A DNA stretch of 64,000 nucleotides from assembly GCF_012489685.1 (NCBI RefSeq), contig NC_080046.1, forward strand, positions 39,333,176-39,397,175, given 5' to 3'. Positions within the stretch are counted from its first letter, which is position 1. Each line of letters opens with the position of its first letter. The position numbers and the translations under genes are program-made. The notes under the pieces are model-generated. The model searched no databases. It saw only the letters and a list, made by a program, of their open reading frames with translations, and had not been told where the DNA came from. Of this stretch, positions 36,213 through 46,168 are shown in pieces. Origin of the DNA: Lotus japonicus (Eukaryota > Streptophyta > Magnoliopsida > Fabales > Fabaceae).

Positions 36213-36940
36213 TGTAAGACCCAAGTTTTTAAGTTTTGGATAAGGGAATAAAATACAAGAGTTTATTGGATGAAATAAATTTATGAAGGAGAAGGTTCAG
36301 GAAAAGTCCAAGGATTGTATCAAAACCGATAAAAGTTATAGCACGACTAACGTTCACCTAATCTAGGTCGAAGACCCTAGTGAATAGTTAATTTATACTT
36401 TAGGACACGAGGGAAACTAATTCCAAAAATCTTCAGAGAAATATTAGAATTTCTCTTATTCGTCTATAAACAAGTATTTCGACGCGAAACCCTAGAATGT
36501 ACGAACGTCGAATTCCAAATCTCGGAAGTTTGCCGAAACTAAAACCCTGATAGTTCAAGAAACCTAAGATCGACGGACGATGAAGAATTTTTCTATTCGG
36601 AGCTTTAAATGAAGATTCCACCCGCGTTCGCCTACTTCTCTCGTTATTTCTAATCTTTCTTCATAAGGAAGTTTTCTCATCCGACATTCACTGCAAAAAG
36701 TAACTTATCGGGTAAAATAGTTTTACACCGACTTTGCGTTAGTCACCTAAAATACAAGGAAACCTCTGTTGAGTTTTGGAATTCTGTCGTCAAAAACTAT
36801 CTTAGAACTCACGGAGAATGAAGCCGGAAAAATAGGAATCATTCTTATATTTTTATTTTAACTCTATGAGTTAAATCCTCCGGTATCTAAACTAATCTTT
36901 ACCGGTTTACAAAATATCTTCTCAAAATATCTCCCTAAAA

Positions 36941-37131
36941 TATCTATTCGTTCTTATCCAGTCTTTGATAAATATCTATTCATTCTTATCCAATCTTTGA
37001 TAAATATCTATTCATTCTTATCCAATCTTTGATAAATATCTATTCGTTCTTATCCAATCTCTGATAAATATCTATTCAACCTTATCTGATCCTTGATAAA
37101 TATCTACTCATCCTTATCTAATCTTTACAAA
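36941..37131 (+). repeat. Minisatellite in the D LTR, 33-bp unit
   Basis: Five to six imperfect copies of GATAAATATCTATTCATTCT plus TATCCAATCTTT. It lies about 100 bp upstream of the TATA box and is absent from the B LTRs. It may act as a promoter-proximal repeat. Confidence 0.85.
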
Positions 37132-37233
37132 ATATCTTTACAAAAATATCTTCTCAAAAATATCTATCCATCCTTAACCATCCACCTAGTCATCCTTATC
37201 CAAACTTTGCAAAATATCTTCCATTTCCTTCAC

Positions 37234-37243
37234 TATATATAGG
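37234..37243 (+). promoter_or_regulatory. TATA box of the D LTR
   Basis: TATATATAGG about 1.02 kb into the LTR, matching the B LTR TATA box by position in the alignment. Confidence 0.6.
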
Positions 37244-38900
37244 TTATAAGCTAGAAAATGAAAATTTTGCAAAACTCACCCATTTCTTTCCCCAAAACCG
37301 CGGCCAAGAGAGGAGAAGAGGAGGAAGTTGATCTTCGCGAACTCTTGCCCGTTTGCTTCACCGATCGTTGCTAATCGAAGACCTTGTGGTAGGTAAACTA
37401 TATCCCCCTTCTGATCGTCGTTTCTGTCGACTTCTCCTATGTCTTTCTGAGTCCAAAATTTTGAGGTTTTTGTAAAACTGTTCAAAAACGCCGGTTCCAG
37501 TGTCTAAACTTATTCCCTGCATGCTCCTGAGCGTGTTCTGCGGATTAGATTTTGTCAGATGTCGACGAAATGTCGCCGGGATCAGTTTTTGCACCAAATA
37601 CCCATTTTTAGGCAAAGTTGCAACCTTTAAGCTGAAATCTATCGACTTGGCTTAGTGCTAGTAGGATTAATCGTCATAAACTTCATTGTTGACATCCCCA
37701 TCCAATTTGTTTTTCAAAAATCCAGTTTTGAAATTCTGAGTTTAAAATAATGACCAAACTACCCCTATGTCAGTTTTCGATCCGAAAATTTTTCCGAGCT
37801 TAGATCCGCCTTAGTTACGACTTATGATAACCTAGGAACCAAGTTTGATCGAAGAAAAATCGACCCTCCCAATTAGGAAAAGTGGCCGAGAGCTATACCA
37901 AGGGGGGGAGGAAATCCGACTTTTTCGAAAACTTGTCCTAACACGTTAGATTGTCGTACCACGGAGTTGTAGTGTTCCGTGTGACCCTAGGACTTATTGT
38001 TTGCTGAGTTTCTGACTCATTGTGATTGATTTCTGTGAAATTGCTTTAAGGTTCGTTTGAGGAATTCGGAGGACTTGAGGAGGAAGATCGTGAAGGAAAG
38101 TTCAAGGAGCGAGCTGGAAAATCAACAGGTGAGGGCTACTCTCTGAATTACTAGATAATGCTTTAGGTGTCGACAAATTCGACTTGATTTATGTGTTATG
38201 CACTTAATTGCTAATTGCCTGAAAAGATTTCTGAGGCTTCGGCCGATCTTGTTGAGTACTTGATGCCATGATATTGTGTGCTAAATGATTCGCATGTTAT
38301 GTGCTAAATGGTTAATCTAGGATGTGTTGGAATATGCTGTTTATGCTTATTGATTGAGCTGATTTATTTATGTTACTCCACTTATATCTGTTATGCTTCA
38401 GAGTGAGGATAACGGGCATGTCATGCCGATTTTATTTTTGAGATTTTGGGAAAGTTTGATGGGACGGACCAAGGTTCGTACCCTATTATTGCTTTATGGA
38501 TCGAGACCTTCTCAAAAGGAAAATGAGTTTGAAAATGATATTGGAAAAACCCCATTTGAATTCACGTAAGAACTTGGGTTGTTCTGTCTAAGGCAAGAAG
38601 GGCTTTTAATGAGGCATTGTGCCCGGCCAGCTTACCTGGGAACTTCTCGGGCCATTACTTGAGTGATGATGGACCTTTTGTTTTGAGACCATCTCCAAGG
38701 AATCATTGGAATTATGGGATCTTTGAAACTAATAGGATTAGAGACGAAACTTAAACAATTTCATAATGAACCTCCATAATGTATTAAACAACCTCAAAAC
38801 CCTTAATATAATGATAAAAGACTCAGACGAAAGTTTAGGGCTTGAACATAAGTGTTTTGAAAATGAGAAGTGTCGGCAAATCCAAGATTAGGAGAAACTC

Positions 38901-39070
38901 ATAAGTTTCCGAGTATGCTTATACTCTTCCGCTCGATGAGCAGTTTATTGTTTGGCTATCTAAAGTTTAGCCGGAGACTATAAGTTTCCAAGTACATTCG
39001 TACTCTTTCGCTCGATGAGCAGTTTATTGATTGGCTATCTAAAGTTTAGCCGGGAACCATGAGTTCCCAA
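38901..39070 (+). repeat. 79-bp tandem duplication in the D LTR
   Basis: Units start ATAAGTTTCC at 38901 and 38980, each containing GCTCGATGAGCAGTTTATTG and CTAAAGTTTAGCC; a third partial copy follows. The B LTRs have a single equivalent (TTAGTTTCCGAGAGTG ... GTTGAGCAG). Confidence 0.8.
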
Positions 39071-39751
39071 GTACATTCTTCTTCTTTTAATTAATTCATT
39101 TTGTCACAGAATCGACATTTGCCTTAGGGTAGTCTTTTTAGAGACAATAAGTTAGCTAGAACACGTGACGACGTGTCGAGTGAGGTCGGAGACGTTGTTT
39201 GGCTAATCACTTGCATTCATGCACTCATTTTGAGGTTAATACACGGCGGATTACCGGACCTCGATGGATTCCAAAATGGTCATAAGACCCGGATTTCCAT
39301 ATTTAGGACACTGCGGTGGTCCTCAGTAGCAGACGGAATGGCAGACCTACGGGTTTACTGCTGATCTGACTACTTTTGTGTGGTGTAAGAGGCGCCCGAG
39401 CGGAATGGTCCCACTTTGGCCGGTGTTAGGGCTGACTCGATGGTGTCCATCCTTCTTCCGGAATGCATTTTGTTACCCAGCATTGCATTTCATGCAACAT
39501 ACATGCTGACTTAGTTGCTGAGTGTGATTGGTACCTGTTTATCCTATTTGAGGGATGCTACTTGTTATTATGATCTTTTATATTCATTGTGAAAATATGC
39601 AACCCTAGGATGTTATCCCTAAACGTATAAGCCTGAGAGGCTAAATAATTATTACCCTATATATCTGGTTTTATTATTTATATAATTCTTTGGAGTTGAC
39701 CCTCGCGTCTTCTGTGTGTGTTTGGGCGGACTACGCCATTGTCAGTTGAGT

Positions 39752-40198
39752 ATGGCGGACTGGTACGAGACGGTCGTCCCTTCGGGGGGGACCAGGTTAG
39801 AGATGTTGGACCAAGACACCCCGGGCTCATGGGTGGTCGACCCCGCCGGCCACCGAGCTATCTATTCGGGGCGAATAATGGAGGATCGCATTGACCGGAT
39901 ACCAAGCCTGACGCACGGAGTTTGGAGGCACTACACTGTCAGCTTCAACTTGCCACCGGGTGTACACTGCGGGACTGGACTGGGAGTACCACCACCATCG
40001 TCGCCTTCGGACGACGAGGACCCCTCGGAGGAGGTGCCTGTGGGAGGGACTTCTTCAGGCACTAGTTCACCTACTGTCGCGGCAGCTATTGATTTGGGAT
40101 CGGGTGCAAAACCCGCGCGACCAGCTATGGAGGCCGATGCAGTCATCGACATAGTCGTCTTGGATTCAGATTCAGACGACGGTCTTGGGGATGCATAG
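39752..40198 (+). CDS. LTR-borne ORF of D (148 aa, unknown function)
   Basis: Starts MADWYETVVPSGG and ends VVLDSDSDDGLGDA. The N-terminal ~75 residues look globular (WVVDPAGHRAIYSG, GVWRHYTVSFNLPPGVHCG); the rest is Pro/Ser/Glu-rich with an acidic tail. No known domain is recognised. An ORF inside an LTR is unusual. In element B the same LTR position keeps GGCGGAC, TTCGGGGGGAAC and the DSDS tail codons (TTCAGATTCGGACGG), but the centre is deleted and out of frame, so D shows the fuller version. It could be an overprinted or captured gene, or chance; the balance of globular head and acidic tail favours a real protein. C2 is inserted 2 bp after its stop codon (the TSD GGGAT begins at 40201). 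Confidence 0.5.
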   Translation: MADWYETVVPSGGTRLEMLDQDTPGSWVVDPAGHRAIYSGRIMEDRIDRIPSLTHGVWRHYTVSFNLPPGVHCGTGLGVPPPSSPSDDEDPSEEVPVGGTSSGTSSPTVAAAIDLGSGAKPARPAMEADAVIDIVVLDSDSDDGLGDA

Positions 40199-40205
40199 TT
40201 GGGAT

Positions 40206-41427
40206 TTAAGGTATGAAAAACGGTAGAAAGGGGGGGGGTTTGAATAACGTTTTCAGAACAAAACTTCCACCTTAAAGATTTTGACAAATCTTTCGAGAAC
40301 TTAAGTGCTAAAGATAAGAGATAGAAAAGCACACAAGGATTTTATCCTGGTTCACTTGATAAATCACTCAAGCTACTCCAGTCCACCCGTTAAGGTGATT
40401 TCTTCCTTCTTAGAATGAAGGCAATCCACTAATCAGGTAAGAGTTACAACTGCACTTGAAACCTACAAGTGACTAACAATTACACTGACTTAGCTCACAC
40501 TAAGATTCACTCTCTTAGTCTTCTCTAGGATCCGATCAACCTTGATCTCCTAAAGGAACTAAACAAACTGTTTATCAAAGAATTGTTTACAAGAGATTTG
40601 CTTCTAAAAAGCTAATAGTAAACACAATGAATTTCAGATGAAAGAAAGCTTAGAATATTTTGAATATGTCTTGCGCGTATATGTGTTTCTTTCTTCTCTT
40701 CTTTCACAGCTTCTTTCAATCTTCAGCCTCTATATATACTCCAAGGATTAGGGTTGAGCGTTGCATGGGAAATGCTACCGTTGGAGGGCAGTTCTGGAAA
40801 ATCCAGCTTCTGCTGTGGCTGAGAACGTTAGGTAGGTCGTCAGGAAGGTACACTTGCTTTTGTACTTGGATAGGGACTTGACCTTTTAACCTAGGAGACT
40901 TCTGATCAGGGGAATACTTCATATTGGAACTTGTGAAGCCGGTTGATCAGAGTCAGAGGGAAAGCACAGATCCTCTGACCATTGTATCTTCTGATTCTGA
41001 ACTCAGAGGGAAGAACATGGCCTTCAGAGTTTCTTGCTTCTGGACTTCAGAGTTTCCACTATTCAGCTTCTGGATCTTCAGAGTCTTCTACACCATCAGA
41101 ACATCTGAACCTTCAGTGTTTCTTGGTTATCAGAACTTCTGGATCTTCAGAGCTTCTAGCGACTGAGTCCACATCAGAGTTTGTATAGCTTCAGAACTTC
41201 TGAAGCTTTTCCACTGTTCATACTGAACATGGTGAATGCGAAAGCGTTGCTTGGGTTACCCTTTATACACAGTGCTTCTGATTTGTGTGAGATTGAGTTG
41301 AGGTCAGAGCCTGTAAATAGCACACTCAGAAAAACACGTTAGAGTACCACAATTGTTCATATCAAAAGGTTAACTTGTAATCATCAAAACATAGAGTTGT
41401 ACTACTAGATCAAAACTTGATCTTACA
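40206..41427 (-). repeat. 3' LTR of C2
   Basis: Ends GATCTTACA at 41427. The minus-strand TATA box TATATATAG is at 40730-40738. It contains about 11 TCAGA motifs within 40945-41200. Confidence 0.95.
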
Positions 41428-42171
41428 ATCTCCCCCTTTTTGATGATGACAAAACTAAGATTTTTGATGAACAATTCTTAAACATTAAACTGAATTCACT
41501 CAGAGTTTAGAGATATAGAATAAGACTTATCCTGATGTGAATAGTTTATCTTGCTCATTCTGAATTCAAGTCACTGCTTGATTCTGAGCTTAGCTCCCCC
41601 TGAATCTAATACTTGATGAAAACGTTAGTAAAGTCTAGATTCTGAGCTAAAAAATATAAGAGTTCAGAGTGAAAAACTTATGACATAGATGAAAAACGAA
41701 TAATCAGAGCGCATAAGTAATCAGAGTCATGGACAAGGTATCAGAGTCTTGGGTATCAGAGTCAACTTAGAATCACTTCAGAAGAAGTGAAATGTATTCC
41801 TTGTATTTGCCCAGTGACACATCTATGGTCATGAAGGTGGAACTCTTAAAATCTCCAAAAGAAAAATAAGTCACACTAACACATCTTACACATCAAAAAA
41901 CTGGGTTTACTCCCCCTTTTTGTCATAAGCAAAAAGCTTGGGGTGTGAAAAACTTAGCTTGAAGTACAAGGTGCTCCCCCTTAGAGAAGGTCTAAGTTTA
42001 AAAGAAAATGAAAACGATGTAAGAATCAGAGTTAGGCGAAAATAAATAGAAGAGTTAATGCAAGGGATGAACGTTTACCACCGGTCAAGTGAGTAAATAG
42101 AAGGGTCAGTTACCAAGATCTTAACCTCGAGAAACTGTAAGAGCATTAACTTTCAGAGAGAAAGTGAAGCC
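41428..42171 (-). other. 3' UTR of C2 with repeated polypurine tracts
   Basis: The polypurine tract (minus AAAAAGGGGGAGAT) is at 41428-41441; extra copies are at 41910-41922 and 41974-41981. Repeated polypurine motifs near the 3' LTR are described for Sireviruses. No gene on the minus strand. Confidence 0.75.
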
Positions 42172-42180
42172 TATAAAAAG
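42172..42180 (+). promoter_or_regulatory. TATA box of the C2 antisense ORF
   Basis: TATAAAAAG, 59 bp upstream of the ATG at 42231, giving a predicted leader of about 25-30 nt. Confidence 0.6.
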
Positions 42181-42230
42181 CGTTGGAGAGAAAGGTAAGC
42201 TTCACACCTCGAATAATTTTCAGTAAAAAA

Positions 42231-42623
42231 ATGGCATCATACAACGTAGCACTAGAAGAGCTGAGGAAGAAGGCCTTTGAAGAGGACTTGTTCCTGAACA
42301 TCAGGCATCCAGAGGGTGCAACTACCATCGCGGAGCTGACACGGACACTGCTGGAAGAGGACCTGCGTCCAGAGTTGGAGAGAGACCTGAAGGAATTTCT
42401 TGCCTTCGTGGAGGAGGTGCAAGAACTCAGCCGGCTTGAACTCAAGCTGCTGGAAGAGAAAGAGAGTTTGGAAGAGAAGCTCAAGACTTCAGAAGAGATT
42501 CTGGAGAGGGATGAGCTAAAGATCAGGCTCAGCAACATCCAGCATGTACTGGAGCGTCTGGAGAAGGATAGGTCAGAGCAGCGCCAGGAGTGCAGAAGAA
42601 TGAGGAGAGATCCTCCATTCTAG
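42231..42623 (+). CDS. Antisense small ORF of C2 (130 aa)
   Basis: MASYNVALEELRKKAFEEDL to MRRDPPF, the same length as the C1 copy with no indel. The ATG chosen is the one shared with C1; a longer frame from 42183 would start at the TATA box and is unlikely. Helical, charged, coiled-coil-like (LELKLLEEKESLEEKLKTSE). It lies 200 bp from the convergent end of the env-like ORF. Both copies keep the frame, the start context AAAAAAATGGCATCATAC and the upstream TATA box. No domain known to me. Similar in ends and length class to 56537-57010 in element F. Confidence 0.78.
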   Translation: MASYNVALEELRKKAFEEDLFLNIRHPEGATTIAELTRTLLEEDLRPELERDLKEFLAFVEEVQELSRLELKLLEEKESLEEKLKTSEEILERDELKIRLSNIQHVLERLEKDRSEQRQECRRMRRDPPF

Positions 42624-42823
42624 ATTATATGATGGAAAGAAATATGATGTAAACACAAAACAATTATGAATAAAACGATTTTAGCAAACATATGTGACAT
42701 AAGTATATAGTTATGCATATATAATCACAAACGAACAAAAGAGAATAAATAAATAAAAAGAAACAGAGTTTAACAAAGGAAAACAAAGGTAACGAAAAAG
42801 AAGAAAAAGAAGAGATCCTAAAA

Positions 42824-45682
42824 CTAAGGTTTGTCAGTGCGTCGCAGAAGTTCCATCATCATGTGCTTCATCTCAATCAGCATGGATTCATGAGTGTCAA
42901 GACGTTGTTCCATGATGTCGAGTCTGGATGAGCTTGTCTGAGTAGAACTGGAAGGAACATTCTGAGCAGCTTGAGGATCTGGAATGGAAGCAGAAGCAGC
43001 AGGAGTAAACACAACTGGTGCAAGTGCTTGGCATCTAAGAGCTTCAGCCTCAGCTTCAAGTCGCTCTGCCTCAAGTCTGGCTTGTTCAGCTTGAGCTGCT
43101 GCTTGACGTGCAGCTTCTTCTGCTTGTTCTTTCTTTCTCTTGGCTTCTTCAATAGCTTCAAGAAGCTTATTTCTCTGTTCTAGTTCATGAAGAGCCACCC
43201 TTCTAGCAAACCTTTGCTTGGCAGCCTCAATCCTCTGACTTCCCTCGGCATGCAGGAGCTGCATCATAATTGGAAACTGAGCCACTAGCCAAGTGCTCAG
43301 ATTGTTCCACTCATCAGCCACACTTTCAGCATTCTCACTGAGATCAGTCTGACCGTGCACATTGCGGAGCCTCAAGGAGGCTTCATGATAGAAGATATTG
43401 ATGCACTCAGAGAGAGATGTGGGTTGAAGGTGAGTATAGGGAATTATGGAGAGGTTGGGTGCAGGAGAGGCTGGGTGATTGCTGCTATGAGCTTCAGAGG
43501 CACCTTGTGGAGAACCAATGTTAATCATGGGAGCATTGGGTTCAGAGATTCCAAGGTGAGGGTCTGAAGTTTCAACCGGAGGGTGAGGTGATCTAACCGA
43601 GGATTGGTTAGACACTGATTGTTCGGGTTCAGGGTCTGGTTGAATGGGCTCTTGTTGGTCAGGGACAGGGTGAGCTTGTTGAACTAAGGGGTCTGCCTCT
43701 TGGATAGGATTGGCCAAGATAGGTTCATCTGGGTCAACTAGACGTTCAGGTCTAGGGCCAGGATATCTCCTAGGGCTTGGACAGGTAAGGTAATACTCTT
43801 CCAAGGCAGACACCTTCTCTTTTCTAACCTCCATGAATTTTTTAATAGATTCAGAGTTATTGGAGGGAGAAGAATCAGCAACATTGGTTGGAAAGGATAC
43901 AGGTGTAAAGGCGGTTGAAGAGTCTGTATCCGTGGTTCTGACAGCAGGACGTTCTGATGCTCTGGGAACAGAGTGATCAGACGTTCTGGGTTGTGGTTCT
44001 GTTTGGTTGGGCTCTGGTTGGTCATGGATGATGGGTTCAGAAGATAATGGGTCGTACGGAATGGTAAGGAGAGAGGTTGGATCTTCTGACCTAGAGGTTG
44101 GGTTCTGAAGCAAATTCCAGAGAGGTGCTTCGGTAGGAGAAGGTTGAAAGAAGGAGGATCGTGGGGAATGTGGTGGAGAGGAGGTTTGTGCGGCTGGTTG
44201 GGATTCAGGAATAGGAGTGAGGGGATTTGAGGAGTGTTGAAGCAAGGCAGAAATAGGAAGTGCATCAAATAAATTCAAATCATCATCAGAAGCAAGTGCA
44301 GGCTTACTTGAATGTGCTGATGATCGAGTCACTCTGGCAGGAGGTTCAGTCCTTCTGACTACTTCAGCAGTTGGTTCCACCCGAGTAGGCTTCACCACGA
44401 TTCTGACCTTCTTCTGCTTCTTCTTTGGAGGACCATCCTCACTATCACTATCATCACCATCATCAGGCTTTCTCTTTGTCTTCTTGACCAGAGGGACATC
44501 AGATTCTTCGGAGGATTCTTCCAGAACCATCTTCCTCTGAGCTTTCTTCTTGGGAGGAGAAGGAAACTCTGGAGCTGGCGGCAGTCTGCTGAAGAAATCA
44601 TCAAGATCAATCTCGAATCCTTGAGCCCTGAGGTCTTCAACATAGCATCTGATGGCTTCAGGATTGTCTGCTTGAGTCCACAGTGGGTAGTCATTCAGAG
44701 GCATCCTTCTTCCTCTGATCGCAGAAGATGTGTCTTCATGAGCAGGAGCAATCTTCTTCTGGACCAAACCCATCTTCTTCAGAGAGTTTGCAGTGAAGAC
44801 ATCACTGACAATTGTGCTCAGATCCTCTACACATCCAGCATTAACCAGATCTTGCACCAGGTTGCTTTCAATGAGAAAGTCTGAGAGCAGCCTCCCAAAA
44901 GGGATATATTTGATCGCAGACTTGATGGAGGCGGTGGTGCGAGACTTCCGGATGCATTCCTTCAAGTAGGAGAACAGGAAGTAGGGAAGGCAGATCTTCT
45001 CCTGATCTTGGATGAAGAACAACATCACCTTCTGGTTGAAGTTGATGTAGTCTGGAGAACTGCCCTTCGGTCTCTGGTTTATGTAGTTGAGTAGGATCTT
45101 GTGCCAGATCCTGAGTTTGGGGTGAAGGTCCATCACCTTGTAACTCATCTTGCCCGGTTTGAAAGTGGTGTACAGGGCCTGGTTGGTTTTGTCTTTGGTG
45201 CTGGGTTTCAGCTTCGACTCAGTGAATTGGAACCGATACCCATAAGCAGTGTCTGCACCTAGCAGATTCACGAATGACTTCTCAGTGATGATGATCTTTC
45301 TTCCAAGAATGTGAGAAACCACCTGAGTATCATCGCAGTCGGCGTGCTTCCAGAATTCCTTTACCAGCTTCTCATACACCGGTCCTCGAAGTCGGTTGAA
45401 GTAATTTCCCCAACCTTGAGCTTGGACTTCAGGACGAAGATCAAACCCATTTGCAGCCAGGTTTTCGAGGTCGAATCTCCATTCTGCCAGGACTTGGAGT
45501 TCCTCAGGAGCAAGTACGCAGTGAACGGCACAGCCCCGTTCTGCAATGGGAACAATCTGCTCTTGAGCTTGAACTTGTTCTTGTGCCGGGTTCTCAGAGC
45601 CCCTTTGACCCGTTGCCAAACCAACTACCATGTGAGGGAACTGAGGTGCATCTGCAGTAGATCTTCTGGTTTGTCTCACCAT
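42824..45682 (-). CDS. Env-like accessory ORF of C2 (952 aa)
   Basis: The start chosen is MVRQTRRSTAD at 45682, conserved in C1; the frame stays open 40 codons further upstream. Residues ~60-340 form a globular domain (KLVKEFWKHADCDDT, GRKIIITEKSFVNLLGAD, LHPKLRIWHKILLNYINQRP) like that of plant retroelement 'putative plant transposon/env-like' ORFs. Residues ~370-700 are low-complexity, with basic KKK runs and Pro/Ser-rich tracts. Residues ~790-880 are coiled coil (AEQARLEAERLEAEAEALRC). No signal peptide or transmembrane helix is evident, so 'env-like' describes only its place downstream of pol, as in Sireviruses. It is intact, so probably recently expressed. It might act in the nucleus or with Gag; this is inference. 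Confidence 0.85.
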   Translation of the reverse strand: MVRQTRRSTADAPQFPHMVVGLATGQRGSENPAQEQVQAQEQIVPIAERGCAVHCVLAPEELQVLAEWRFDLENLAANGFDLRPEVQAQGWGNYFNRLRGPVYEKLVKEFWKHADCDDTQVVSHILGRKIIITEKSFVNLLGADTAYGYRFQFTESKLKPSTKDKTNQALYTTFKPGKMSYKVMDLHPKLRIWHKILLNYINQRPKGSSPDYINFNQKVMLFFIQDQEKICLPYFLFSYLKECIRKSRTTASIKSAIKYIPFGRLLSDFLIESNLVQDLVNAGCVEDLSTIVSDVFTANSLKKMGLVQKKIAPAHEDTSSAIRGRRMPLNDYPLWTQADNPEAIRCYVEDLRAQGFEIDLDDFFSRLPPAPEFPSPPKKKAQRKMVLEESSEESDVPLVKKTKRKPDDGDDSDSEDGPPKKKQKKVRIVVKPTRVEPTAEVVRRTEPPARVTRSSAHSSKPALASDDDLNLFDALPISALLQHSSNPLTPIPESQPAAQTSSPPHSPRSSFFQPSPTEAPLWNLLQNPTSRSEDPTSLLTIPYDPLSSEPIIHDQPEPNQTEPQPRTSDHSVPRASERPAVRTTDTDSSTAFTPVSFPTNVADSSPSNNSESIKKFMEVRKEKVSALEEYYLTCPSPRRYPGPRPERLVDPDEPILANPIQEADPLVQQAHPVPDQQEPIQPDPEPEQSVSNQSSVRSPHPPVETSDPHLGISEPNAPMINIGSPQGASEAHSSNHPASPAPNLSIIPYTHLQPTSLSECINIFYHEASLRLRNVHGQTDLSENAESVADEWNNLSTWLVAQFPIMMQLLHAEGSQRIEAAKQRFARRVALHELEQRNKLLEAIEEAKRKKEQAEEAARQAAAQAEQARLEAERLEAEAEALRCQALAPVVFTPAASASIPDPQAAQNVPSSSTQTSSSRLDIMEQRLDTHESMLIEMKHMMMELLRRTDKP

Positions 45683-46168
45683 TTTGAAGAGGTTGAAGGT
45701 TTGAGGTAGAAGATGAAGTTTGAAGGATGAAGAGAGATCGAGAGAGAAATCAAGAAAGAGGCGGTTTATCAAATAACGTGTGTGTATAGTGGGTTTTATC
45801 AAATAACCGTTGAAAAGCAGAGAGTGCGAGAGTGAAAACCGGAAGTGAACGAGAACGTGTGTGTATAGTGGGTTTTATCAAATAACCGTTGTTGATTCAA
45901 AAAGCACTTTAAGATCAACGGTTGAAAATTAAAGATAGATAGTAACAGTAAAATACACAATCACACACAGGAGATAAGCATATCTACACGCAATCATAAC
46001 AGACTGTCACACGGGCACAAGGAATTATGCATCAGAAATTCTGACACACGTGTTGTTGTCTCAGCTTCAGAGTCAGTACCAGTGGGCACACACACTCTGA
46101 TTGAGTTACCTTCTGGACTAGACATCTTCTGATCAAGAAGTATCATAGTCAGAGGTTCTGATCCATCT
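45683..46168 (-). other. Spacer between pol and env-like ORF of C2
   Basis: About 490 bp. It contains a ~37-bp direct duplication around GTGTATAGTGGGTTTTATCA (45775-45812 and 45861-45893) that is single in C1. It may serve as leader or promoter for the downstream ORF. Confidence 0.55.

Noticed and set aside
40201..40213. C2 LTR starting at TGAAAAACGG (40213) with no TSD
   Set aside because: Reading the terminus as a mutated TGAAGG (TTAAGG at 40206) gives a perfect GGGAT duplication and the correct 2-bp gap to the PBS in the other LTR.
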